Positions 22,199 through 31,600 of a DNA stretch of 33,540 nucleotides are shown here, piece by piece; positions within the stretch are counted from its first letter, which is position 1; every line of letters starts with the position of its first letter. A model generated the notes under the pieces. The model ran no database searches. It was not told where the DNA came from and worked only from the letters and a program-made list of their open reading frames with translations. The stretch lies in NCBI GenBank assembly GCA_964653285.1, contig CAZZEX010000050.1:1-33540 (forward strand). Reading direction: 5' to 3'. The stretch is from CAZZEX01 sp964653285 (GTDB lineage Bacteria; Chloroflexota; Anaerolineae; B4-G1). A program made the translations under genes and the position numbers.

Positions 22199-25100
22199 GT
22201 GAAGAATCCAACCGATCAATCGCCTGACCAACCAATTGAGACGAGAACTCGGACAGGCCATACACCCTGGGTGATATGGCATTCCAGCAACTACAGCCTG
22301 CGCACCAAACTGATCGTGGCTTTCTTGGTGATGACGCTTGTCCCGCTGGGTATGCTGGCCTTCTTGAACAACCGGAGCACCCGGACAGCGCTGATTGATG
22401 CCGCCAACCAGGCCCTCCTGGCCGGGGCCTGCCAGACCGCCGCCAAGATTGACGCTTTCATCGTCGCCAACCTAGAGGCTGTCAGTACGGAAGCATTATT
22501 ACCAGGCATGGTGGAATATCTGCGTCTGCCACCTGATCAGCGGGCGGGCAGCGATGAGGAGAGGCTCGTCCAGGAAACGTTGCGAGGACTAAAAGGCAAA
22601 GACGAGCACATCCTGTCGTACGCCTTGCTAAACACCGAGGGACAGAACGTGATGGATACGGTCACGGCCGACATTGGTCAGGACGAATCCAACCGCGACT
22701 ACTTCTATGAGCCGACACTAACCAACCAGCCCTACGTCTCCCCCAACGAGTTTGATCCGACGACGGGGGAGGCGGCCCTGTATTTCAGCAGCCCGGTGCA
22801 CTCTGGCCAGGAGGTTATCGGCGTGTTGCGCGTACGCTATGGCGCCACTGTGCTGCAGCAACTCATCGTCCAGAGTAATGGCTTGACCGGAGAGCAATCG
22901 TTCGCTATTTTGCTGGACGAAAACCACGTTCGCCTGGCACATGGCACTGCGCCAGACCTCATTTTCAAGTTAGTCGTGCCACATGATCCGGCCCGCATAA
23001 AACAACTGCAGGCGATTGGACGTTTACCGGTCCGGCCGGCCGCAGAACTGGCTACAGATATCCCTGCCCTTGAGGCCGGTCTGGCCAGCGTGGACACTGC
23101 TGAACCATATTTCACCACCAAATTGGTCGCCACTGGTGAGAGGTTGGACTCGGCGGCTGTCACAAGGACGGAAACGCAGCCGTGGTTGGTGGTCTTCGCG
23201 CGCCCCCAGGAAGCATTTCTGGCCCCAGTCGAAGGGCAAACTCGCATCACATTGTTGTTATTGGCGGTGGTGATTGCTGGCGTAGTGGTCGCCGTGGCCA
23301 TCGGTATGGCGCAATGGCTGGCCAGCCCCATCACCCGCCTCACCGCTATCGCCGCAAAAATAGCCGCAGGTGACCTGACAGCGCAGGCGCAGGTGGAGTC
23401 GGGCGATGAGATCAGCACACTGGCAGCCACCTTCAACAGTATGACCACCCAACTCAGGCAAACGATGGAGGGGCTGGAGCAGCGTGTGGCTGATCTCAAG
23501 CGGGCGGAGGAGGAGATCCGACAACGCACGGCCCAGTTGGAGGCACTGCGGCAGGTGGGGCTGGAATTCACCGCCCAATTGGACCTGAACGACCTTCTCC
23601 ACTCTATCGTCTCGCGGGCCATCGCATTGTTGGGAGGGACCGCAGGCGGCATCTATCTCTACTGGCCAGAGCGGGATGGGCTGGAGGGGAGTGTGGCCAT
23701 CGGCGCCAACCTGGCATCCATCGGGACCGTCCTTCAGCAGGGCGAGGGCCTCGCTGGCAAGGTCTGGGAGACCGGTGAGCCCCTCATCGTGAATGACTAC
23801 GAACACTGGGAAGGACGGGCGGTGGACTTGGATGGCTACCCCGTCGCGGGCGTCGTGGGCGTGCCAGTCCGCTGGGGCGAGGAGTTCCTGGGGGTGCTGA
23901 ACACCCAGGCGGCCCCCCCGCGCACCTTCTCCTCGGCTGACGCCGAAATGCTGGGCCTGTTCGCCACCCAAGCCGCCATCGCCATCCGCAACGCCCGGCT
24001 CTTCGAGAAAGAGCAGCAACGCGTGGCGGAGCTAGAGGCGCTGCAACGCACCAGTCTGCAACTCACCTCCTCGCTGAACCTGTCCGCTGTGCTGGATAGC
24101 ATTGTCACGAGCGCTTTGACCCTGGTGGGGGCCAACGATTGCCACATCTACCTCTACGACGAGGCAACCGAGACTTTCACTTTTGGCACCGCGTTGTGGA
24201 AAAGTGGACGACGAGAGCCAGCAGTGCAGGCACTGCGCCGCGATGGCCTGACGGCCACTGTGGCCCGCGGGGGTCGTCCCATCGTCATCAACGATGCCCC
24301 CCACCACCCTCTTTACGCCACCCCTGAAGCGCAGAAGTGGAGCATGCAAGCAATCGCTGGCTTCCCCCTCAAACGCGCAGGTCGGGTGCTGGGGGTATTT
24401 ACCATCGCCTTCCTCGAACCGCATACTTTCAGCCAGGAGGAACTGCGGGTGCTTGGCCTGCTGGCCGACCAGGCTATCATCGCTATCGAAAACGCCCAGT
24501 TGTACCGGCAACTGCGAGACCACGCCGAGCAGTTGGAGCAGCGGGTGCAGGAACGCACTGCCCAACTCCAGGCCCAGTACGCCCACCTGGAGGCGATCCT
24601 GCGCAGCGCCTCCGACGGCATCGTCGTCGCCGACGCCGGGGGCGAGATCCTCCAGACCAACCCCGTCGCCCAGGCCTGGCTCACCCAGACCCTCTCGCCG
24701 GAGGATGCGGCCCGGCTGCGGGCCACGGCGCAAGACCTGGCACGGCGGGCCGAGGAGCGGCCGGAGACGGTCCTGGAACTGAGCGGGCTGGACCTGGAAT
24801 TGAAGGCCGCCCCCATCTTGCAGCCAGGGATGGAGGGAGCAATAGCGGCCGTGGTGGACATCCACGACGTCAGCCACCTCAAGGCACTGAACCGCGTGAA
24901 GTCCCGCTTCGTCTCCAACGTCTCCCACGAACTGCGCACCCCCGTGACGACGATCAAGCTGTACGCGGCGCTGATGCAGCGGCAGCCGCAGAAATGGGAG
25001 GAATACCTGGCCCCGTTGGCGCAGGAGGCGGACCGCCAGGCGCGGCTGGTGGCGGATATCTTACAGATCTCCCGCATTGACACCGGGCGACTGGAGATGA

Positions 25101-25585
25101 AGCCCTGGCCGACCTCGCTCAACCAGTTGACCGAGAAGATCGTCGCCAGCCACGAGATGCTGGCCCAGGAGCGGGGGCTGACGTTGGAACACCACCCAGC
25201 GGAGCCGGAGCCAGTGGCACTGGCGGACCCGAAGCGCATGACGCAGGTGCTGAACAACCTGGTAGAGAACGCGATCCGCTACACGCCGGAGGGGGGCCAG
25301 GTGGTGGTCTCCACGGGCCAGGAAGAAGCGGAGGGCCGCGTCTGGGCCACGGTGACGGTGGCAGACACGGGGATGGGGATACCGGAGCAGGAGTTGCCGC
25401 ACATCTTCGAGCGGTTCTTCCGGGGGGAGAAGGTGCGGCTGATGCAGATATCCGGGACCGGCCTGGGGCTGGCGATCGTCAAGGAGATCGTGGAACTGCA
25501 CGGCGGGCGGGTGACGGTGGAGAGCCAGGTGGACGTGGGTGCCGCCTTCACCATCTGGCTGCCCCTCACCGATGCCCAGGGATAA
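22199..25585 (+). CDS. Large multi-sensor hybrid-free histidine kinase (Cache-HAMP-GAF-GAF-PAS-HisKA-HATPase)
   Basis: 1128 residues from a GTG start (VKNPTDQS) behind GGGAGG; the longer open frame reaches into repeats and has no ribosome binding site. A membrane helix at about 36-56, an extracytoplasmic dCache-like sensor (about 57-345) with the DESNRDYFYEP motif, a second helix (about 348-372) and HAMP (to about 425) are followed by two GAF domains (about 447-602 and 612-767), a coiled coil, a PAS domain (about 800-895), HisKA with the phosphorylated H910 (FVSNVSHELRTP) and HATPase_c (N box NNLVENAIRYTP, G1 VADTGMGIP, G2 GTGLGLAIV). It lacks a receiver and should phosphorylate the divergent OmpR-type regulator. 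The ligand is unknown. Confidence 0.9.
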   Translation: MKNPTDQSPDQPIETRTRTGHTPWVIWHSSNYSLRTKLIVAFLVMTLVPLGMLAFLNNRSTRTALIDAANQALLAGACQTAAKIDAFIVANLEAVSTEALLPGMVEYLRLPPDQRAGSDEERLVQETLRGLKGKDEHILSYALLNTEGQNVMDTVTADIGQDESNRDYFYEPTLTNQPYVSPNEFDPTTGEAALYFSSPVHSGQEVIGVLRVRYGATVLQQLIVQSNGLTGEQSFAILLDENHVRLAHGTAPDLIFKLVVPHDPARIKQLQAIGRLPVRPAAELATDIPALEAGLASVDTAEPYFTTKLVATGERLDSAAVTRTETQPWLVVFARPQEAFLAPVEGQTRITLLLLAVVIAGVVVAVAIGMAQWLASPITRLTAIAAKIAAGDLTAQAQVESGDEISTLAATFNSMTTQLRQTMEGLEQRVADLKRAEEEIRQRTAQLEALRQVGLEFTAQLDLNDLLHSIVSRAIALLGGTAGGIYLYWPERDGLEGSVAIGANLASIGTVLQQGEGLAGKVWETGEPLIVNDYEHWEGRAVDLDGYPVAGVVGVPVRWGEEFLGVLNTQAAPPRTFSSADAEMLGLFATQAAIAIRNARLFEKEQQRVAELEALQRTSLQLTSSLNLSAVLDSIVTSALTLVGANDCHIYLYDEATETFTFGTALWKSGRREPAVQALRRDGLTATVARGGRPIVINDAPHHPLYATPEAQKWSMQAIAGFPLKRAGRVLGVFTIAFLEPHTFSQEELRVLGLLADQAIIAIENAQLYRQLRDHAEQLEQRVQERTAQLQAQYAHLEAILRSASDGIVVADAGGEILQTNPVAQAWLTQTLSPEDAARLRATAQDLARRAEERPETVLELSGLDLELKAAPILQPGMEGAIAAVVDIHDVSHLKALNRVKSRFVSNVSHELRTPVTTIKLYAALMQRQPQKWEEYLAPLAQEADRQARLVADILQISRIDTGRLEMKPWPTSLNQLTEKIVASHEMLAQERGLTLEHHPAEPEPVALADPKRMTQVLNNLVENAIRYTPEGGQVVVSTGQEEAEGRVWATVTVADTGMGIPEQELPHIFERFFRGEKVRLMQISGTGLGLAIVKEIVELHGGRVTVESQVDVGAAFTIWLPLTDAQG

Positions 25586-25657
25586 CGCCTCAGGTACCCA
25601 CCTATCAAGATTTGCAGCCCAGGGCGAAGTGCGGTAGAATGAGGCAGGAGACAAGAT

Positions 25658-26479
25658 ATGCCCAGCCCGTTTCCCGGAATGGACCCCTACCTGGAGGAAC
25701 CAGCCCGCTGGCCAGACGTGCACCAGCGGCTGATCACCTACATCGCCGATGCGCTCCAGCCACAGGTGCGCCCGCGCTACCATGCCCGCATAGGTGAGCG
25801 GGTGTACATCCTGCAGCGGCCCCGAGCAATGTACCCGGACGTCATCTTGACCCGACGGCCTGTCAGGGAACCTGCACCGGTGGACGTTGGCATGGTAGCG
25901 CCTCAGGTGACAGTGAATGAGGAGGAATTGGACACCCCCATTATCCTCACCCTCCCGCCAGTCGAACTCCGGGAGCCCTTCGTCGAGATTATCCACGCAG
26001 CCGGCGATGAGGTGGTGACGGTCATTGAGGTGCTCAGTCCGGCCAACAAAACGCCGGGGGAGGGACATCGCCTCTACTGCCGCAAACAGCAGGAGGTCTT
26101 GGACAGCCCCGCGCACCTGATAGAGATTGACCTGCTGTCGGAGGGACTGCACACGGTGGCGATCTCGGAGGAGGGACGGGCCTCCCTACCCCCGCACCGC
26201 TATCTGGTCGGCGTGCAGCGAGCACCAGAGCGGTATCGCTTCGAGGTGTACCCCATTCCGCTGCAGCGCCGTCTGCCCCACGCCCGCGTGCCCCTGCGGG
26301 AACCGGACCCCGACGTGGTGCTGTACCTGCAGGCCGTGTTCACGCGGTGCTACGACAACGGCGGCTACGCGGACTTCGTGAACTACCAGCAACCGCCGCC
26401 GGTATCGCTCTCGCCTGATGAGGCAGCGTGGATGGATGGCCTACTCAAGGGGAAAGGGCTGCGTAATAGCAGCGCATGA
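25658..26479 (+). CDS. DUF4058 family protein
   Basis: 273 residues beginning MPSPFPGMDPYLEEP, the diagnostic N-terminus of DUF4058. This family is abundant in Chloroflexota, Cyanobacteria and Planctomycetes and has no assigned function. Further family features seen are IEVLSPANKTPGEGH, with an E-V-L-S-P-x-N-K motif reminiscent of nuclease-like or kinase-like cores, and a closing DDGGYADFVNYQ-type segment (here YDNGGYADFVNYQ). AGGAG precedes the ATG at good spacing. Its stop overlaps the start of the next gene (ATGA), so the two proteins are translationally coupled, although the partners differ between genomes as far as I know. No membrane segment or signal peptide. Confidence 0.85.
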   Translation: MPSPFPGMDPYLEEPARWPDVHQRLITYIADALQPQVRPRYHARIGERVYILQRPRAMYPDVILTRRPVREPAPVDVGMVAPQVTVNEEELDTPIILTLPPVELREPFVEIIHAAGDEVVTVIEVLSPANKTPGEGHRLYCRKQQEVLDSPAHLIEIDLLSEGLHTVAISEEGRASLPPHRYLVGVQRAPERYRFEVYPIPLQRRLPHARVPLREPDPDVVLYLQAVFTRCYDNGGYADFVNYQQPPPVSLSPDEAAWMDGLLKGKGLRNSSA

Positions 26480-27486
26480 GAACTTCATACCCGTTGGGTA
26501 AGTTGCCCGCTGAGCACCTGGCCCGGCTGTTGGCCCGCCATGCCCCCTCCGACCAGCGCATCGTCCTGGGGCCGGGCGTGGGACGCGACGCCACGGTCAT
26601 CTCCTTCGGCGACCGCTACCTGGTCGCCAAAACCGACCCCATCACTTTTGCCAGCGACGAAATCGGCTGGTACGCCGTCCACGTCAACGGTAACGACATC
26701 GCCTGCATGGGCGCGACGGTGCGCTGGTTCCTCGCCACACTGCTGCTGCCCGAGGCCCGCACCGACGAAGCGTCGGTAGACACTATCTTCGACCAGATCG
26801 CCGCCGCTTGCCGCGAACTGGGCGTGGAGTTGGTAGGCGGCCACACCGAGATCACCCACGGGCTCGACCGCCCCATCGTCATTGGTTGCATGCTGGGTGA
26901 AGTGACCCCTGAGCGACTGGTGCGGCCCGAGGGGGCCCGACCGGGCGACGCTCTGCTCGTCACCAAGGGCATCGCGGTGGAGGGGACGGCCATCATCGCG
27001 CGGGAGAAGAACGCCGGATTAGCAGGATTAAACGGATCATTTCTGCAGCGTTGCCAGGGCTTCCTGTACAAGCCTGGCATCAGCGTCGTGCGCGACGCGG
27101 CCGTGGCGACGGCGGCGGGGGAGGTACACGCCATGCACGACCCCACCGAGGGCGGGCTGGCGACCGGGCTGTGGGAACTGGCCGCAGCGGCGGGGGTCGG
27201 GCTGGAGGTGGACGAGGACGCCGTCCCGGTCTTCCCCGAGACACAAGTTCTGTGCGCGCGGCTGGGGCTGTACCCGCTGGGACTGATCGCTTCCGGCGCG
27301 CTGCTGCTGGCGGTCGCACGTGGGGACGCGGCCGCGATACTGGCCGCGCTGGAAGATGCCGGCATCGCGGCCGCGCGCATCGGCCGCGTGGTCGAGCGAG
27401 AACATGGCGTCGTACTGCGAGGCGCGACGGGCAGACGGCCGCTGCCCCACTTCGAGCGGGACGAGATCGCCCGGCTGTTCGAGTAG
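26476..27486 (+). CDS. AIR synthase-like (PurM/HypE/ThiL superfamily) ATP-dependent enzyme
   Basis: 336 residues. The N-terminal dimerisation domain carries GPGVGRDATVI (the D-A/T-V strand of the superfamily), VHVNGNDIACMGA and the GGHTEIT loop, which contact ATP/Mg. The C-terminal domain has the MHDPTEGGL motif of HypE and SelD-like proteins. True HypE ends with a carbamoylated Cys; this protein ends RLFE, so it is not HypE. Residues near 180-190 (NAGLAGLNGS) are encoded by a GGATTAGCAGGATTAAACGG unit that looks like a dispersed repeat. Reaction unknown; phosphorylation or dehydration of a small substrate is the family norm. It overlaps the DUF4058 gene by 4 bases. Confidence 0.8.
   Translation: MRTSYPLGKLPAEHLARLLARHAPSDQRIVLGPGVGRDATVISFGDRYLVAKTDPITFASDEIGWYAVHVNGNDIACMGATVRWFLATLLLPEARTDEASVDTIFDQIAAACRELGVELVGGHTEITHGLDRPIVIGCMLGEVTPERLVRPEGARPGDALLVTKGIAVEGTAIIAREKNAGLAGLNGSFLQRCQGFLYKPGISVVRDAAVATAAGEVHAMHDPTEGGLATGLWELAAAAGVGLEVDEDAVPVFPETQVLCARLGLYPLGLIASGALLLAVARGDAAAILAALEDAGIAAARIGRVVEREHGVVLRGATGRRPLPHFERDEIARLFE
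27016..27040. repeat. GGATTA-type repeat unit inside the AIR synthase-like gene
   Basis: GGATTAGCAGGATTAAACGG followed by ATC. This AT-rich unit stands out in GC-rich coding sequence and is of the GGATTAACAGGATTAAACGG kind often found dispersed in intergenic DNA. The frame is kept, so it is probably tolerated as a surface loop. Confidence 0.45.
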
Positions 27487-27531
27487 GCTGCACGTAAGCG
27501 TTCGGAGAATAGATGGGAACCCCCAATGTCA

Positions 27532-27657
27532 TTAAGTTAAGCAACTGTGGAGGTGTGACGCACTTCTTGGCCTGTGAAAACGACAAAATATGCAGCAAAA
27601 GTGCGATAGCGGGCCTGTTCAGGGCAGCGATGGAGGTGCGTCGCACCTTTAACTTAA
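27532..27657. repeat. Inverted-repeat element, about 126 bp
   Basis: TTAAGTTAA (27532-27540) faces TTAACTTAA (27649-27657). Inside them lie AGGTGTGACGCACT (27551-27564) and AGGTGCGTCGCACC (about 27634-27647), also complementary after a 9-base offset. No coding capacity and no clear target duplication. A third TTAACTTAA occurs at 27704-27712, just inside the permease gene, so one border is uncertain. The gap 27487-27696 otherwise contains only a GAGACG...CGTCTC mini-hairpin and the ribosome binding site of the permease. Confidence 0.5.
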
Positions 27658-27696
27658 GGCCCAGAGACGGGCCGGCGTCTCCATTGCTGAGGAACG

Positions 27697-28602
27697 ATGC
27701 CTGTTAACTTAACCTCGCGCCTGATCCTGGCAGCGACGCTGGCCTGGACCCAGGTACTGCAATTAGGCCCTTACGTGACCGGCGGCATCATGCTGGCGGT
27801 GCTGCTGGGCCAACTGGACCTGCCCCGCCGCTGGGGACGCTGGCTGATCCGCAGTGGGCCGGGGATGGTGGTAGGAGCAGCCTGCCTGGGCGGGGCTTCA
27901 CCGCTGTGCACCTACGGCACGGTGCCGGTGCTGGTGGAACTCCTGCGCGGCGGCGCGTCGCCCGGCCCGGCGCTGGCTTTCCTGGTTGCCTCCTCGCTCC
28001 TTAACCCCCAGTTGTTCGTCGTGATGACCGGCGGGTTGGGGCTGCGCCTGGCGCTGGCGCACGTGGCCGGGGTGCTGTTGCTCAGTCTGCCGGTGGGACT
28101 GCTGGCCCGGCGAGTGAGGCCGGAGGCTTTCTTGAACGCGGGGGCACTCTCTGCCTCCTCCCCCTTCCCCCCGCGGCGGGAGGAAGGGGAGGGGCGAAGG
28201 GGAGGGATTAGGGGGTTCCTCCGCCTCACCGAGACAGTGGGCCTGTACTTCGTCGTGGGCGTGATCCTGGCGGCTTTGCTGCAGACGCTGGTCCCGTCAG
28301 AGTGGATCTCGTCGCTCCTGGGTGCAGGCCGCTGGTATGGCGTGCTGCTGGCCGGCGTCCTGGGCGTCCCGTTCTACGCCTGTGGTGGCGGAGCGGTGCC
28401 GATCATCGCCGGATTGCTGGCCCAGGGAATGAGCCCCGGCGCAGCGTTGGCCTTCTTCCTGGCCGGGCCGGCCACGCGGCTGACAGCACTAGCGGCGCTG
28501 GGCACGTTGCTCAACCGGCGGGCACTGATCGCCTACGTGACCTACGTCGTCGCGGGGGCAGCACTGGCGGGGAGCGCCCTTAATCTGGCGCTGGGCGATT
28601 GA
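27697..28602 (+). CDS. ArsP/DUF318-type predicted permease
   Basis: 301 residues with about eight membrane segments arranged as two similar halves. The first half has GGASPLCTYGTVPVLVELLR and ASSLLNPQLFV, the second FYACGGGAVPIIAGLLAQGM and FFLAGPATRLTALAALG. These Cys-containing repeats with conserved G-A-V-P are the hallmark of the PF03773 permeases, whose known members export organoarsenicals; others are uncharacterised. The central cytoplasmic loop (about residues 151-172) is encoded by a GC palindrome (28148-28213). GAGGAA lies close to the ATG. Substrate here is unknown. Confidence 0.78.
   Translation: MPVNLTSRLILAATLAWTQVLQLGPYVTGGIMLAVLLGQLDLPRRWGRWLIRSGPGMVVGAACLGGASPLCTYGTVPVLVELLRGGASPGPALAFLVASSLLNPQLFVVMTGGLGLRLALAHVAGVLLLSLPVGLLARRVRPEAFLNAGALSASSPFPPRREEGEGRRGGIRGFLRLTETVGLYFVVGVILAALLQTLVPSEWISSLLGAGRWYGVLLAGVLGVPFYACGGGAVPIIAGLLAQGMSPGAALAFFLAGPATRLTALAALGTLLNRRALIAYVTYVVAGAALAGSALNLALGD
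28148..28213. repeat. GC palindromic repeat inserted in frame in the permease gene
   Basis: CTCCTCCCCCTTCCCCCCG then GCGGGAGGAAGGGGAGGGGC and further G-rich sequence. It is translated as SSPFPPRREEGEGRRGGIRG in the loop between the two halves of the permease, the part most able to accept extra residues. Confidence 0.7.
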
Positions 28603-28637
28603 TGCTGGATACTGGAGGCTAGACACTGGAGGCTGAG
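28603..28637. repeat. Short direct repeat and ribosome binding site before the DUF362 gene
   Basis: GATACTGGAGGCTA is followed by GACACTGGAGGCTG, two near-identical 14-mers in tandem. The second supplies the GGAGG used by the GTG at 28638. Confidence 0.55.
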
Positions 28638-31600
28638 GTGAAGAGACGATGGAAACTGATCGCACTGGTAGGACTGCTGGCGTTATTGGGCGGCATAAGC
28701 GCGCTGCAGCACCAGGCAGCCTACTCCAGCCCGGCCAACGGGCCTGCCGAGGTCGCCATCGTGCAGGCGACGTCCTGGCCGGTTCCGGACGCGGAGGTCG
28801 AACGAAGCGTGCGCCAGGCGGTAGCGCTGGCGGGCGGGCTGGAACCCATCATCGAACCGGGAGACACCGTGGTGATCAAGCCCAACCTGGTCTGGGGGGC
28901 CGCCCCTGATGAGGGCTACACTACCGACCCCCGCGTGACCCGCGCCGTGGCTCAACTGGCGCAGGAGGCTGGCGCAGGGCAGATCATCATCGCCGACGGC
29001 GCGGCGCTATATCGCGATGGGCACGACGCCCGAGGTGCAACCGCCGAGGCCTTCCGTCTCTGCGGCTACGACGCAAACGGCGACAGGGTGGACGATGTCA
29101 CCGGCGCGCCGTTGGTGGACCTCAACGACGCTGGCGGGCTCGACCAACACGACCCCACCCTGGTACGGCAGGTGCACCTGCAGAACGGCCTGATCTGGAC
29201 CGACTACTGGCTGCCCAACGTGATCCTCGACGCCGACGTGCTCATCGGTGCCCCGGCGCTCAAGAACCACTCCTACGCCGGGGTGACCCTGGCACTCAAG
29301 AACCAGTTCGGCATCCCTCCCTCCGACATCTACCACAATCCCGGCGCACAGACGTTCAAGGGCGCGCTCTCGCACGGCCCAAACGACCTGGGGCGACACA
29401 TCGTGGACCTCAACCTAGCCCGCCCGCTCGACTTCGTCGTCCTGGATGGATTGCGAGGGATGACCGACGGTCCTATCGGGGGAGCATTGGCAGCCCCTCC
29501 AATGCGACTGATCATGGCCGGTCGGGACGCTGTGGCCGTGGACACCGTCGGCGCGTTGGTGATGGGGTACGACCCACAGAGCATCCACTACCTGGGCTGG
29601 GCCGCCGGGGCCGGCCTGGGCACCGACGACGTAGCACAGATCACCATACGCGGGCTGCGCGTCAGCCAGGTGCGACGCGACTTCCCGGCTCCCTACGGAA
29701 ACCCGCCAGCCCAGCGAGCCGAGGCGACCCCACCCTCCGTCAGCATCACCGCACCAGGAGAGGGCTATGTCGTCGTGGAGGAGACCACCGTGTGGGCCAC
29801 CGCGTCGGATGACGACGCCGTCTCCAAAGTCGAGTTCTACGCCGGCGACGAACTGCAGGCCGTGGTCACCGCCCCACCCTACCAGGCTACGCTCGACCTG
29901 AGCGCGCATCGCGGGCAGACCGTCACCCTGCGCGCCGCGGCCTACGACTTCGCGCTCAACGACGCCGAGGATCGCCGCACGGTCACGGTGGTGCCGGCCC
30001 CGGCACCAGGCACCGCCTCGTTCCAGACCGCCACGCTGACTATCCCTACCTACCCCTACGCAGCCTACCTCACATCCGCGTACACCCCGACCTACAACAT
30101 CACCTACACCATACTGGACTGGGACGCCTACGATGGCTCCAACCCGACGCCCGTACTCCACGCCTATGAACTGCTGGTGCTGGAGAACGACTATCTGCAA
30201 GTGACGCTGCTGCCCGAACTGGGCGGGCGGGTCTACCAGATGACCTTTAAGCCCACCGGCCACAACGAACTGTACCAGAACCCGGTCATCAAGCCGACCC
30301 ACTGGGGGCCGCCGGAGCAGGGCTGGTGGCTGGCGGTCGGCGGCATCGAGTGGTGTCTGCCGGTGGAGGAGCACGGTTACGAGTGGGGCGAGCCGTGGGA
30401 CTACCAGGTCATCACCTCCACGGCGGGCGTCACTGTCACCCTGCGCGACACGACCGTCAGCGACCGCATCCGCGCCGCCGTCACGGTGCACCTGCCGGCC
30501 GGCCGGGGCATTCTGGCGATCACCCCACGCATTGAGAATCCCACCGGAGGCAACCTCGACTACAAGTTCTGGCTCAACGCGGCGCTCACGCCGGGCGCGG
30601 CCAACACCGCAGGCTCCGACCTGCGCTTCGTCTTCAACGCCGACCAGGTGACGGTGCATTCAAAAGGCGACGGTGACCTGCCCGAACCACGTCAGCCGAT
30701 GGACTGGCCAGTGTATAATGGGCGCGACTACTCCCGTCTTGGCAACTGGAACCGGTGGCTCGGCTTCTTCGAGCGGCCCCGGGCGGCGGCTGAATTCGCC
30801 GGCGTCTACGACACCGCCGTGAATGAGGGCGTGGTGCGGGTCTTCCCCTCCAGCGTGGCCCGTGGCAGCAAGGGATTCGGCTTCGGCTGGTCGGACCCGA
30901 TCCCCTCGAGCATTTGGACCGACGATGGCTCCACCTACGTCGAACTGCACGGCGGCGTCGCGCCGACCTTCTGGGACACGGCGACCATCGCGGCCGGGCA
31001 GCCGCTGGAATGGACGGAGTATTGGTACCCGCTCAGCGACATCGGCCAACTGAGCGCGGCGACGGCCGAGGCCGCGCTGGGCGTGCGCGAAAGCGGCGGG
31101 CACTTCTACGTCGGCGTGCACTCCACCGCACCCCGCGCCGCTGGCACGAGCACACTCTACGCCTGGGACCGGAACGACTGCACCGAACTGGCCCGTTGGG
31201 AGTTGCCGGCCGTCGGCCCTGGAGATCCCTTCGTCGCGTCGGTAGCGCTCCCCCCCTCTGTCCCCCCCAATGGGGAGGATGAAGGGGGGGGACTGGACGA
31301 CGTGGCCTTCGTCTACCTGGACACTGACGGGAACCTGCTGGCGGCGGTCAACCCCCGAGATTGCCTGCCGCCCACCTCCTCGGTCGAGCCGCTGTCGCCG
31401 TGGGTGGCTACGACCACCTTCACCGTCACCTGGGCCGGGCAGGATACCTGGTCGGGCATCGGGGCCTATGACGTGCAGGTGCGCGACGGCTACGAGGGGG
31501 AATGGAGCGACTGGCAGACCGGCACGGCTGCCACCTCGGACACGTTCACTGGCATCCACGGCCATACCTATTTCTTCCGCGCCCGCGCCCGCGACACTTG

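Noticed and set aside
25061..26152. 363-residue minus-strand open frame
   Set aside because: Opposite the kinase C-terminus and DUF4058, both with clear motifs; no ribosome binding site or recognisable domain.
26476..27486. HypE hydrogenase maturation protein
   Set aside because: Shares the fold and the DPTEGG motif but lacks the C-terminal Cys and any hydrogenase gene nearby.
29415..30659. 414-residue minus-strand open frame
   Set aside because: Shadow of the DUF362/DUF5107 gene; Gly/Val/Arg-rich low-complexity translation.
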